Below are positions 25,897 through 32,560 of a stretch of DNA of 41,272 bases, one piece after another. The first letter of the stretch is position 1. Every line of letters begins with the position of its first letter. Location of the stretch: positions 1 through 41,272 of IMG/VR virus record IMGVR_UViG_3300021356_000046. One strand, written 5' to 3'. Position numbers and translations under genes: made by a program. The stretch comes from a virus. A model generated the notes under the pieces. The model was not told the origin of the DNA and searched no databases. It was given only the letters and a program-made list of their open reading frames with translations.

Positions 25897-27128
25897 AGGT
25901 TCTCCTTTATAGTATTCATGAGATCCTGGAATGTAGCGTCAGCGTCTTGATGATCTTTGTAAAATTCATAAGCCATTTCACGATATTCATTACGCATAAC
26001 TGGATCATTTGCCAGTTTTCTCATTTGTTCAAGTGTTTCGTCGTTGCCAGTGCCGTCAGCATGCAACCACAATGTACCATTATTTATGCATTCTGTAAGA
26101 GGCTTTCCTTGTGTACGGTGCACACACACTTCACCGTATTCACGACGAAAGACTGGAACAGCACCAGCAGCGACGATTTCTTGATGAGTATACTCAATGG
26201 AGCGTTCAATATATTTGGGCTTAAGGATACTTAACTGATAACCAAAAGCAACACGTGACATACGATGCATCAAATCATCATTAATAAAGGTGCTGAACAC
26301 GGTTGCTTTATCACCATATCGGTTACTCATATCAAGTAGACCAGCATCTTGATCTAGCTCATCATAAAAATCGCTAAGTTCCTTAAACCCGAGCCAGGCA
26401 GGTGATTTCTCTATACCTTCGAATGTAGTCAACCATCCTTCTTTAGGATTGTTGGCGTTGTGCCATTCGAACATAAGCTTGTATCCTTTCCACGAAGTTG
26501 TTCGACCAATCCACTTGTGATGGAAAGAGTCTTGTTCTTCAATAGGTTTCCAGTATTGAGCTCGAATTCCATCGAAGTCAATACCTGGTTGGAAAGGGAA
26601 AATCTTTTTTACTTCATCATCTAAGAAAGAAGCAAGCCCACCCGATCCAGTGTGTTTACGAACTTCTTCTGAGAAGTCATTACTGGTCGAGTGAGCGAAG
26701 ATGATGTCTGCTGCATCAATCGCTTCTCCTAACGCGCCATTTCGACGGATAGAATAGACGGTGTGATCGTGTTGAATAAGTACAACAGGTTTGTTGAATT
26801 CTGATAAGGCTCTAATCCAGTTCTCAACTGCTTGAGCACCTGAGCCTTTACCACGACCAGTGTCTTTAGATGGAAGGGAATTCACAATGATTGCGTCTGA
26901 TTGATTACACTCGGTAATCATCTTATCAATTAACGCCGAGTCAGAGAACTTGAACCAATCAAATTCACCGAGATCATGTGCATTTTTACGAGAGTAATTT
27001 TTATCTTTTGCTGCGTAAACTTTTACGTTATATCCATTTTTACGAAGCCATTTTACTTGCTCGACTGTGTATTTGGTTACTCCACAACCTTCAACACCTC
27101 GAGCCATAATCACTGAGATATTATTCAT
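25893..27128 (-). CDS. agt: DNA alpha-glucosyltransferase, T4 AGT-like
   Basis: 411 residues; T4 alpha-GT has 400. The likeness to T4 AGT runs the full length: SVIMARGVEGCGVTKYT at the start (T4 has IFMARGLEGCGVTKFS), IQHDHTVYSIRRNGALGE, FPFQPGIDFD, KWIGRTTSWKGYKLMF, FEGIEKSPAWLGFKE, SRVAFGYQLSILKPKYIERS, EYTHQEIVAAGAVPVFR and AYEFYKDHQD near the end. AGT moves glucose from UDP-glucose to 5-hydroxymethylcytosine in DNA and so shields it from restriction. With the dCMP hydroxymethylase at 28322 this gives a complete minimal route. It overlaps the UDG-like gene by 8 bases. Confidence 0.9.
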   Translation of the reverse strand: MNNISVIMARGVEGCGVTKYTVEQVKWLRKNGYNVKVYAAKDKNYSRKNAHDLGEFDWFKFSDSALIDKMITECNQSDAIIVNSLPSKDTGRGKGSGAQAVENWIRALSEFNKPVVLIQHDHTVYSIRRNGALGEAIDAADIIFAHSTSNDFSEEVRKHTGSGGLASFLDDEVKKIFPFQPGIDFDGIRAQYWKPIEEQDSFHHKWIGRTTSWKGYKLMFEWHNANNPKEGWLTTFEGIEKSPAWLGFKELSDFYDELDQDAGLLDMSNRYGDKATVFSTFINDDLMHRMSRVAFGYQLSILKPKYIERSIEYTHQEIVAAGAVPVFRREYGEVCVHRTQGKPLTECINNGTLWLHADGTGNDETLEQMRKLANDPVMRNEYREMAYEFYKDHQDADATFQDLMNTIKENL

Positions 27129-27483
27129 TTATATAATCCTTGCATTCACCTAGCGTTTGAGTTACGTATTCTTTGTCATTCATCAACCGATTCCTTGGAG
27201 AAGGATGCGGTAATTTAAAATGCGATATATTTATGCGATCAAGACAAGAGCTTGCGAAAGAACCTAATGCAATCACTTTATCATGACTTCGTGCAGTTTC
27301 TTCGAGAACATTCCATTCAACATCTCGAAAAGAGACATTTCCTCTTTCTTGAACACAATTCATGAAAGAAAAGTTTTTAATTCCTAATTCATCACACCAC
27401 TTATGCAAGCGATCAATCGTATGATTTTTATAGTGAAAGGCTTTAGGATTGTTGCCTGGATTTTGTCCTACAATGAGTATCAT
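27121..27483 (-). CDS. Uracil-DNA glycosylase superfamily protein
   Basis: 120 residues, short for the family. Two motifs of the UDG superfamily are clear: GQNPGNNP at 6-13 (motif 1) and LPHPSPRNR at 91-99 (motif 2, with His93). FSFMNCVQERG and KVIALGSFAS fit the central strands. Motif 1 has Asn in place of the acidic residue of some families, so activity on uracil is uncertain. It could remove modified or deaminated bases from DNA. A strong promoter ends 8 bases before the ATG, and no ribosome site is present, which suggests a leaderless message. Followed directly by agt. Confidence 0.8.
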   Translation of the reverse strand: MILIVGQNPGNNPKAFHYKNHTIDRLHKWCDELGIKNFSFMNCVQERGNVSFRDVEWNVLEETARSHDKVIALGSFASSCLDRINISHFKLPHPSPRNRLMNDKEYVTQTLGECKDYINE

Positions 27484-27491
27484 AATATATC

Positions 27492-27520
27492 AATATAACT
27501 TATTTATGTGATTATGTCAA
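27492..27520 (-). promoter_or_regulatory. Sigma70-type promoter before the UDG-like gene
   Basis: TTGACA (27515-27520) and TATATT (27492-27497), 17 bases apart on the minus strand. The TGA in the -35 box is the stop codon of the dCMP deaminase gene. The -10 box ends 8 bases before the ATG, so the start site is nearly at the ATG. Confidence 0.75.
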
Positions 27521-28032
27521 TCTAAATATGTAATTTCTACGCCTGCTTCTTCAAACATTGGAACAGATTGTTCAATCCATACTTCTTTCCACTTAAGTGA
27601 TGCGTCTGAAGGATATTCGACAACAACACGTCTGACACCAGCTTGGATCACACACTTTGCACACGCGGGGCATACTGGTAGTCCGTAAACATAAAGAGTG
27701 CAACCTTTTACAGAAACACCATTATATAAAGCATTCATTAATACATTCATCTCAGCATGAATGATTCGTGGATACTTTTCATCACGGTTCGTCAGACGTG
27801 CTTCGCTGTCATCGATCCCGCGTGGAAACCCGTTATAACCTGTAGCAAGAATACGTCTTTCATCATTGACAATGACTGCACCAATTTTACTTGATGGATC
27901 CTTACTCCAAGTTGCTACCATCTTTGCTACATCAAAGAATCTCTTATCCCATTTAGATCTTCCTTTATTCAAATCTTTTTGATCTTCTTCTTTCATTCTT
28001 CTCAGCATGTAGTCATGGTAGCGTTCTTGCAT
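27517..28032 (-). CDS. cd: Deoxycytidylate (dCMP) deaminase
   Basis: 171 residues, T4 CD has 193. The zinc site is clear: HAEMNVLMNA (His92 and Glu94) and LPVCPACAKC (Cys121 and Cys124). WSKDPSSKIGAVIVND and LATGYNGFPRG bind the nucleotide. It converts dCMP to dUMP for dTMP synthesis and is usually regulated by dCTP and dTTP. It lies between a small SH3-like gene (TAATG junction) and the UDG-like gene. Together with dUTPase and dCMP hydroxymethylase it competes for or balances the dCMP pool. Confidence 0.95.
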   Translation of the reverse strand: MQERYHDYMLRRMKEEDQKDLNKGRSKWDKRFFDVAKMVATWSKDPSSKIGAVIVNDERRILATGYNGFPRGIDDSEARLTNRDEKYPRIIHAEMNVLMNALYNGVSVKGCTLYVYGLPVCPACAKCVIQAGVRRVVVEYPSDASLKWKEVWIEQSVPMFEEAGVEITYLD

Positions 28033-28310
28033 TAATCATTTCTCCATTCGATCACGGAGTCCCAACGGAAAGAACGCCATCCGTCCTTTTCTACGTCATA
28101 GACAACCTGAACTTCAGGATTTACTTTTCGTACCTTCTTTTGAGAAAGAGGGTCTTCTTTTGTAGCGGGAGGAGTGAGATCTCCGCATGTCGTACAAAGC
28201 ATTGTACGCTCATCACCGCTTACTTTTTTAAACTTAACTTTCACTACACCTTGCGCAAGTGCTTCTTGCATCAATTCTTTATTGGGTTCTTTAATTGGTG
28301 GTAAGATCAT
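28032..28310 (-). CDS. Small SH3-like (DUF2693-type) protein
   Basis: 92 residues. VVKVKFKKVSGDERTMLCTT then a variable insertion with LTPPATKEDP, and VQVVYDVEKDGWRSFRWDSV at the end. This strand-turn-strand form with a final WRSFRWDSV is a pattern I associate with small SH3-like barrel proteins of T4-like phages. One Cys pair, CTTC, may bind metal. The role is unknown; small barrels of this sort often bind nucleic acid or protein. AAGGA lies 8 bases before the ATG, so the gene has its own start signal at the head of the dCMP deaminase pair. Confidence 0.65.
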   Translation of the reverse strand: MILPPIKEPNKELMQEALAQGVVKVKFKKVSGDERTMLCTTCGDLTPPATKEDPLSQKKVRKVNPEVQVVYDVEKDGWRSFRWDSVIEWRND

Positions 28311-28321
28311 AATATCATTCC

Positions 28322-29014
28322 TTAGTAAACAAGATTAAAGTGACGTTCGTAAACGTGTAAATTCTGGACTTGCCAGATCATTTGGCCAACATCAATGAGA
28401 GGTCTGTTCACAAGGTTCAGCTCGTCGTTGATGTCAGCAACAAGATTTTCCATTACATATTTTTGCCATGCGTAATCATTGCGATAACCAAAGACTACGT
28501 CATTGCTACGCATTTGTACCACAGCATGAAGCAGGCCGTCACGAATATAGTAAGTGACAGCATTGGTGCAAATGAAATCGTTTTTGCCATTATCTTCAAA
28601 ATCAGTCCAAATACTAGGACGATTGTAAATACAACTAGCGCGTCTGCCATCAGGATTCTCCAATAGTTCTGTTAGTACGCGTTCATATTGTGAACCATAC
28701 TTTTCTGAGTAGATGAGATAACCATAGTTTGAATTGATCTCGCCGTACTCGTTTGCTGAATACTTCCAAGCTTCAGGTGATTTACCATAAATTTCTTTCA
28801 GTGTGTTGATGTTCGTAGATTGAGATTCGTACCACTCAATCTCAGCATCAATATAGTCTTGATTAGGTTCACCAAAGATTGCGTTTTCATCAGCGATAAA
28901 ACTAGCACCAAGTAACTCAATTGTTTTTGCACCAGTTTTATCGATTGTAAATGCTTCATCAGCGAGTTCACCAATGAAGAAGTTACGAATATCATTTACA
29001 GAATTGAGTTTCAT
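28322..29014 (-). CDS. gp42: dCMP hydroxymethylase, T4 gp42-like
   Basis: 230 residues; T4 gp42 has 246. This is a thymidylate synthase fold, but it follows T4 gp42 closely: FTIDKTGAKTIELLGASFIA, GEINSNYGYLIYSE, NPDGRRASCIYNRPS, DFICTNAVTYYIRD (nucleophile Cys149; T4 Cys148) and MRSNDVVFGYRNDYAWQKYV. Asp180 in RNDYAW matches T4 Asp179, the residue that selects cytosine instead of the Asn177 of thymidylate synthase. It should convert dCMP to 5-hydroxymethyl-dCMP using methylene-tetrahydrofolate. The C-terminus is 15-20 residues shorter. It overlaps the DUF1599-like gene as ATGA. dCMP methylase is the alternative. Confidence 0.88.
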   Translation of the reverse strand: MKLNSVNDIRNFFIGELADEAFTIDKTGAKTIELLGASFIADENAIFGEPNQDYIDAEIEWYESQSTNINTLKEIYGKSPEAWKYSANEYGEINSNYGYLIYSEKYGSQYERVLTELLENPDGRRASCIYNRPSIWTDFEDNGKNDFICTNAVTYYIRDGLLHAVVQMRSNDVVFGYRNDYAWQKYVMENLVADINDELNLVNRPLIDVGQMIWQVQNLHVYERHFNLVY

Positions 29015-29469
29015 TTTTCATCTCCCATTTCTTCAAGCATATCTTTGAGCGTATCAGTATCGAGTCCTTTCGCTGTATCAACCTGATTGTTGATCAATGA
29101 AGTGTCAACATTAGTTTCAGTATCATTACCTGAGTTTCTACGATTGAAACAATCATTACCAACGATTTGACCATTGATACCGCCACGAAGATAAGACACA
29201 AAAAATGAAGTATAATTAATTAAATCTTTAGCACTGTCTTCGAGACTTTCAAAATTAGGAGAATAATCATCACTTTGCATAGCTTCCATTACTGATTTCA
29301 TGCGAAGCATTTTAGCATGCATGATATCATGAATAGTTGTAATACCGTTAGGATAGTAGTCAGCTTGACTTACTGTACTATTAGGATTTTGATAATCACG
29401 AGATTTTTTGAGTTGTAGCTCAGCACACTCGTGTAAAACTTTTACGGATTCGGGTGTATTACGTGACAT
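29011..29469 (-). CDS. DUF1599/Nmad1-like nucleotide-modification associated protein
   Basis: 152 residues. A first helical part (SVKVLHECAELQLKKSRDYQ, then NPNSTVSQADYYPNGITTIHDIMHAKMLRM) and ESLEDSAKDLINYTSFFVSY resemble the DUF1599 domain, which has been called nucleotide modification associated domain 1. Similar proteins occur near base-modification genes in phages. The C-terminal 50 residues look disordered. It directly precedes and overlaps the dCMP hydroxymethylase, which fits a link to hmC metabolism. Assignment made by eye from the DYQ-x-K and SAKDLINY patterns. Confidence 0.6.
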   Translation of the reverse strand: MSRNTPESVKVLHECAELQLKKSRDYQNPNSTVSQADYYPNGITTIHDIMHAKMLRMKSVMEAMQSDDYSPNFESLEDSAKDLINYTSFFVSYLRGGINGQIVGNDCFNRRNSGNDTETNVDTSLINNQVDTAKGLDTDTLKDMLEEMGDEK

Positions 29470-29499
29470 TAGAGAACCTCCACATTGAATTCATAATTT

Positions 29500-29527
29500 A
29501 TAATATCATATTTATGAAATTTGTAAA
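29500..29527 (-). promoter_or_regulatory. Likely sigma70-type promoter before the DUF1599-like gene
   Basis: TTTACA (29522-29527) and TATTAT (29500-29505), 16 bases apart on the minus strand, in the 61-base gap between two genes. Each box is one base off consensus. It would drive the DUF1599-like, hydroxymethylase and deaminase genes. Confidence 0.55.
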
Positions 29528-29530
29528 CCA

Positions 29531-30067
29531 TTAATTTAAATAATACTCACAATTAGGATCTTGTCGATGAGCGTAGTACATCTGACCTTCGTTGTACATC
29601 GACTTCTTGATATAATTTTGAAAGTTGTTATTCACTTTCGTTTTAAACATCCATTCGACTTTGAACTTCCAATCTGAGACTCGAAGATAATCACCTACGA
29701 TGAATTGTTCTACGATATCTGTATTTTTTAAGAACGTTTTTACGTTGTTTTGATTATACCAAGAATAGAACTTTGTATCTGAGTTGTTCATAAATCTCAT
29801 TCTTTTGACTTCTGTACGTAGGCCATCAAAAAGAACATCCCAACAATAAGAGTCTCGATCACCTACATTAAAAGGCTTAGGATTTAAGATACCACCTTGA
29901 TCTTCAAGAGCGTATTCGAGAATTTTTCCTGAGAGTGTAGCGGCGTGTACTTGTTCGTAACTGCGACCTCTTCGTCTCACAGGACAATTGAACATCTCAG
30001 TAGCCATTTCTTCAATAGCGACTTGACGTTCTTGAGTAATTTCAACTTCACAATTTTGTATATTCAT
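29531..30067 (-). CDS. Putative PD-(D/E)XK-type nuclease-like protein
   Basis: 178 residues from the ATG at 30067, which shares a base with the upstream stop (TAATG). A longer frame exists upstream but would overlap that gene. Basic protein, not recognised as a known family. Residues 77-88 (D77, then E86-V87-K88 in LRTEVKRMRF) have the D-x(8)-E-x-K spacing of the PD-(D/E)XK nuclease core, after a helix LSGKILEYALEDQ carrying an acidic residue. The tail (QNYIKKSMYNEGQMYY) is helical and polar. A nuclease role is only a suggestion from this motif. Confidence 0.6.
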   Translation of the reverse strand: MNIQNCEVEITQERQVAIEEMATEMFNCPVRRRGRSYEQVHAATLSGKILEYALEDQGGILNPKPFNVGDRDSYCWDVLFDGLRTEVKRMRFMNNSDTKFYSWYNQNNVKTFLKNTDIVEQFIVGDYLRVSDWKFKVEWMFKTKVNNNFQNYIKKSMYNEGQMYYAHRQDPNCEYYLN

Positions 30068-30306
30068 TAGATTGATCCGTAGCGTTGTTTCCAGGCTGAT
30101 CCAACTGTGCCGAGACCAGTTCCTGATAGATATACTTGCCACATAATTCTCGAGACTTCTTTCGAGCTAGGTGCGACAGAGATGTCGTATTCTAATCGAT
30201 TTTGAACAATCTTTTTTGTTTTCTTGGGATCAATAAGACTAACTGCTACCTCACGAGATTTTTGTAGAGGGAGTTTGTCGAGTGATTGGAGTGCGTCCAT
30301 ATCCAT
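30067..30306 (-). CDS. Small early protein of unknown function
   Basis: 79 residues, basic and helical, not recognised. It begins 28 bases after a perfect promoter; GAAAGG lies 9 bases before its ATG in a CACACACAC leader. The stop overlaps the start of the nuclease-like gene. WQVYLSGTGLGTVGSAWKQ at the end is a conserved-looking stretch. Likely an early, host-directed or regulatory small protein. Confidence 0.7.
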   Translation of the reverse strand: MDMDALQSLDKLPLQKSREVAVSLIDPKKTKKIVQNRLEYDISVAPSSKEVSRIMWQVYLSGTGLGTVGSAWKQRYGSI

Positions 30307-30340
30307 GTGTGTGTGCCTTTCTTTTTAATTTGATAAGTAT

Positions 30341-30369
30341 ATTATATACTATAACGAATCAAATGTCAA
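30341..30369 (-). promoter_or_regulatory. Consensus sigma70-type early promoter
   Basis: Exact TTGACA (30364-30369) and TATAAT (30341-30346) with a 17-base spacer on the minus strand. AAAACGGTTGACAT is shared with three more promoters at 31.4, 32.5 and 34.5 kb. The -35 TGA is the stop codon of the upstream 81-residue gene. Confidence 0.88.
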
Positions 30370-30611
30370 CCGTTTTTTGTGATCCATTCTTTAAATTGAC
30401 CACTAAAATATTCTGCGTCTTGGCGATATTCGAAGTAATAAGTATCTTCGTAATTATCTGTATATTCAACTACTTTCCATTGTTGAGGAAACATCTGAAT
30501 TTTACATAAGCCTTTTGCTCGAGAACGCATGTCAGAGTGGACAGAAACTGGATGGTTGTTTCCAGTCTTCATCCACTTATTTCGATATTCGAAGATTTCT
30601 TGAGGTGTCAT
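30366..30611 (-). CDS. Small conserved protein of unknown function
   Basis: 81 residues from the ATG at 30611, which overlaps the stop of the preceding 49-residue gene as ATGA. The start was chosen from that junction; an earlier in-frame Met would run into the other gene. MTPQEIFEYRNKWMKTG, VHSDMRSRAKGLCK and QWKVVEYTDNYEDTYYF are patterns seen in proteins of marine T4-like phages, without a known role. Its last codon and stop overlap the -35 box of the next promoter. Confidence 0.65.
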   Translation of the reverse strand: MTPQEIFEYRNKWMKTGNNHPVSVHSDMRSRAKGLCKIQMFPQQWKVVEYTDNYEDTYYFEYRQDAEYFSGQFKEWITKNG

Positions 30612-30757
30612 AAAGCTGCTCGTGATTTTTGCTTTATTTGATCTTTTACCATTTGTGATACAGTCGCTAAACACTTCGGAGGAAGTTTTTTCAAGAGATC
30701 TTGTATCTTCAACATGGTGTCTAAGTTAGTCAGATCAGGTACATTAGATTTTTTCAT
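30608..30757 (-). CDS. Very small protein (49 residues)
   Basis: 49 residues, from ATG at 30757 to TGA at 30608-30610. An AAGGAAG ribosome site lies 2-8 bases before the ATG, and the stop overlaps the next start as ATGA, so it is a real coding unit. It is helical and basic (LDTMLKIQDLLKKLPPKCL, then SQMVKDQIKQKSRAAL). Nothing tells its function. Confidence 0.65.
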   Translation of the reverse strand: MKKSNVPDLTNLDTMLKIQDLLKKLPPKCLATVSQMVKDQIKQKSRAAL

Positions 30758-30774
30758 AGCTTCCTTTCTGGCGA

Positions 30775-31125
30775 CTATGCAGCCGCCTTGGTACTCAAGT
30801 AAGGCTTCCTTGCCTTACCAGTGTTAGGAGAAACACGCACCGCGTATTCCTTCTTAAACTCAGCGTACTCAGGATCGTCCTGAGCAAGAGAGTCCAACCA
30901 CTCGTCTTCGGTTTCCCAATGACAAGGGAACTCTTTCCAAGAAAGATTGTTCTCAGAAAAACCGGCCATTACGAAAGCCACCGCGTCTTGAACACGATCA
31001 AGACCTTCGACGATGTAGGTGTCTCCACCTTTCATCTTCCAATAAGCCATGTTATCAGAGAACTTACCGCTCTCTGAGTGAGCACCGTAATTCTCAAGTG
31101 TTTGTGTGTGTACAACAAAGTTCAT
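30775..31125 (-). CDS. Conserved early protein of unknown function
   Basis: 116 residues. FVVHTQTLENYGAHSESGKF, KGGDTYIVEGLDRVQDAVAF, and a C-terminal lysine-rich tail ending in KPYLSTKAAA. I have seen this sort of N-terminus in many marine T4-like phages, where no function is assigned. It follows the 88-residue gene with a 2-base gap, and GGAGC lies 7 bases before its ATG. It belongs to the operon of the 31.4 kb promoter. Confidence 0.75.
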   Translation of the reverse strand: MNFVVHTQTLENYGAHSESGKFSDNMAYWKMKGGDTYIVEGLDRVQDAVAFVMAGFSENNLSWKEFPCHWETEDEWLDSLAQDDPEYAEFKKEYAVRVSPNTGKARKPYLSTKAAA

Positions 31126-31127
31126 AA

Positions 31128-31394
31128 TTAAGCTCCTTTCGCTTCTTTTAGAAATTCTTCAGCTTCAGCCAGTTCAACACCAGAAACTTTTAAAAGTTCC
31201 TCAACGTTAGCTGGACCGAATACAGTACCAATGCGTGTTAAAGCTTCACCAAAAGAAGCCATACGATTAGTACGACCGATTTGTTCATCAGTCAAACCTT
31301 TCATTGGCATGGTCTCAGAGATCGTCATAAGTTTACGACCAAGAGAAGCCAGTTTAAGTTGTTTAGGAGTTGGGTCATAGTAACTTGTATGCAT
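31128..31394 (-). CDS. Small early protein of unknown function
   Basis: 88 residues. The start at 31394 follows GAAAGGAACACACAC, the same leader as at 30306; a longer reading would start inside the leader. It is helical (LKLASLGRKLMTISETMPMK, VEELLKVSGVELAEAEEFLK) and not recognised. First gene after the 31.4 kb promoter. Confidence 0.7.
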   Translation of the reverse strand: MHTSYYDPTPKQLKLASLGRKLMTISETMPMKGLTDEQIGRTNRMASFGEALTRIGTVFGPANVEELLKVSGVELAEAEEFLKEAKGA

Positions 31395-31429
31395 GTGTGT
31401 GTTCCTTTCAATTACCATTTGATATATCT

Positions 31430-31458
31430 AATATAATCCTTTTCGTAACAAATGTCAA
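31430..31458 (-). promoter_or_regulatory. Sigma70-type early promoter with phased A-tracts
   Basis: TTGACA (31453-31458), 17-base spacer, TATATT (31430-31435) on the minus strand. Upstream lie A-tracts of 7, 8 and 5 bases spaced about one helical turn, as in a UP element or bent DNA. Shares AAAACGGTTGACAT with its sister promoters. Confidence 0.82.
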
Positions 31459-31548
31459 CCGTTTTTGCAGTTTTTTTTCAATTTTTTTGCAGCCAGAAAC
31501 CCTTGAAAAATAAGGGTTTTCTGAAAATGCTGCATTTTTTTTGAAAAA
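31459..31548. other. Non-coding spacer: A/T-tracts and a plus-strand terminator-like hairpin
   Basis: GCAGC (31489-31493) with GCTGC (31529-31533) encloses CAGAAACCCTT (31494-31504) with AAGGGTTTTCTG (31512-31523). Eight T follow at 31535-31542, so on the plus strand it is a textbook intrinsic terminator, although both flanking genes run on the minus strand. On the minus strand the flanks are A-tracts leading to the promoter. I see no gene here. Confidence 0.6.
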
Positions 31549-32067
31549 TTAACCGACAAAAACACCTTTTCCTTCCAATTCAGCCACTTTTTTCATCATC
31601 GCGTGATGATCTTTTGCAGCTTTATAGTGAAGAAGTTCGAAACCTTTGTGCATCTTAAAGGCGTTATTCTCAACGTAGTGCCAGCTACAACCTACGCCTG
31701 GATCAAAAGCTGGAGGAGATTTGAAGAAGTAGATATACTCTTCTCCAGCATCACATCCATTGATCAGAAGATCATACTCGTCTTTAAAATAAAGTGGATG
31801 AGATAAAGGCTCACCTCTGTCTCTACCATAATAAAGGTTCATATCTGAGTATTTTTCATCACGAGAATCAAAATCATGTTTCTCACCGATTACACTACCC
31901 CAAGTAGAGGCATCACCTAATTTAATCGCCTCATGTAACACCTGATGATTACTCCAGTTTTTGATTAGGTTATACCCTAGTCCTGCAGGATAACCGTCAT
32001 AGTGTACATAAGAAGAAAGTATTTTACCGTTAGTTAACTCGATTGCGACTCTTGCTCTAGTACCCAT
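31549..32067 (-). CDS. Conserved phage protein of unknown function
   Basis: 172 residues. MGTRARVAIELTNGKILSSY followed by VHYDGYPAGLGYNLIKNW is a very recognisable start of a family common in T4-like and other phages, with no function known to me. Later YGRDRGEPLSHPLYF and CSWHYVENNAFKMHKG. The start overlaps the upstream stop as TAATG. Expressed from the 32.5 kb promoter. Confidence 0.8.
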   Translation of the reverse strand: MGTRARVAIELTNGKILSSYVHYDGYPAGLGYNLIKNWSNHQVLHEAIKLGDASTWGSVIGEKHDFDSRDEKYSDMNLYYGRDRGEPLSHPLYFKDEYDLLINGCDAGEEYIYFFKSPPAFDPGVGCSWHYVENNAFKMHKGFELLHYKAAKDHHAMMKKVAELEGKGVFVG

Positions 32068-32429
32068 TAGTCAGCCCTACTTTCTACAGTAATACCAGAC
32101 ATACCGTTAGCAATTAAATGTTTAGCGAAAGCTTCACAAGCGATCTCTTTAAGATCCATAGACTGTGTGAAAGAATATTGATGATCGTCCATGATATCAT
32201 AATATGAAACAGAATAACCACCGTTCCAACCGGCCATACCAACGCCGCATTTCTTTAAGAGGCTCACAAATTTACCTCTAGCAGGTTTGATTTTAACGTT
32301 AGCAAAACCACAGTACAAAGGCTCACCGTAATTTTGTACATAATCTTCAACTGCTTTTTTAGCAGCGATACAAGCTTCGGTCCAAAGAACTGAAGGTTGT
32401 TTCATATCTTTAAGTTTTGATTTGTTCAT
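32067..32429 (-). CDS. Early protein of unknown function
   Basis: 120 residues. CGFANVKIKPARGKFVSLLK and GVGMAGWNGGYSVSYYDIMD stand out; the latter glycine- and aromatic-rich loop may be a binding site. Not recognised. GAAAGGAAA lies before its ATG in a leader ending TACACACACATG, the same form as two other early genes. First gene after the 32.5 kb promoter. Confidence 0.75.
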   Translation of the reverse strand: MNKSKLKDMKQPSVLWTEACIAAKKAVEDYVQNYGEPLYCGFANVKIKPARGKFVSLLKKCGVGMAGWNGGYSVSYYDIMDDHQYSFTQSMDLKEIACEAFAKHLIANGMSGITVESRAD

Positions 32430-32459
32430 GTGTGTGTATTTCCTTTCGATTATGATTAT

Positions 32460-32488
32460 ATCTTACACCATTTCGAAACGAATGTCAA
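32460..32488 (-). promoter_or_regulatory. Sigma70-type early promoter with phased A-tracts
   Basis: TTGACA (32483-32488), 17-base spacer, TAAGAT (32460-32465) on the minus strand. Two A8 tracts and one A5 tract lie upstream at 11-12 base steps. Same AAAACGGTTGACAT core and the same CACACACATG leader as its sisters. Confidence 0.78.
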
Positions 32489-32560
32489 CCGTTTTTACGG
32501 TTTTTTTTCAGTTTTTTTTCGCCCGGAAACCGTTGAGAAATAAGGGTTTTCAAAAAAACT
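32489..32560. other. Spacer after fabB: A-tracts and an imperfect hairpin
   Basis: Similar to the 31.5 kb spacer: GGAAACCGTT, a loop with GAGAAAT, then AAGGGTTTTC, flanked by T-tracts on the plus strand. The pairing is less perfect than at 31.5 kb. The two spacers look like copies of one element. No gene seen. Confidence 0.5.

Noticed and set aside
28322-29014. Thymidylate synthase reading of the gp42-like gene
   Set aside because: The fold is the same, but Asp180 in RNDYAW and overall likeness to T4 gp42 point to dCMP, not dUMP. Kept as dCMP hydroxymethylase.
29531-30142. Longer start of the nuclease-like gene
   Set aside because: It would overlap the preceding small gene by 75 bases; the TAATG junction at 30067 fits phage coupling.
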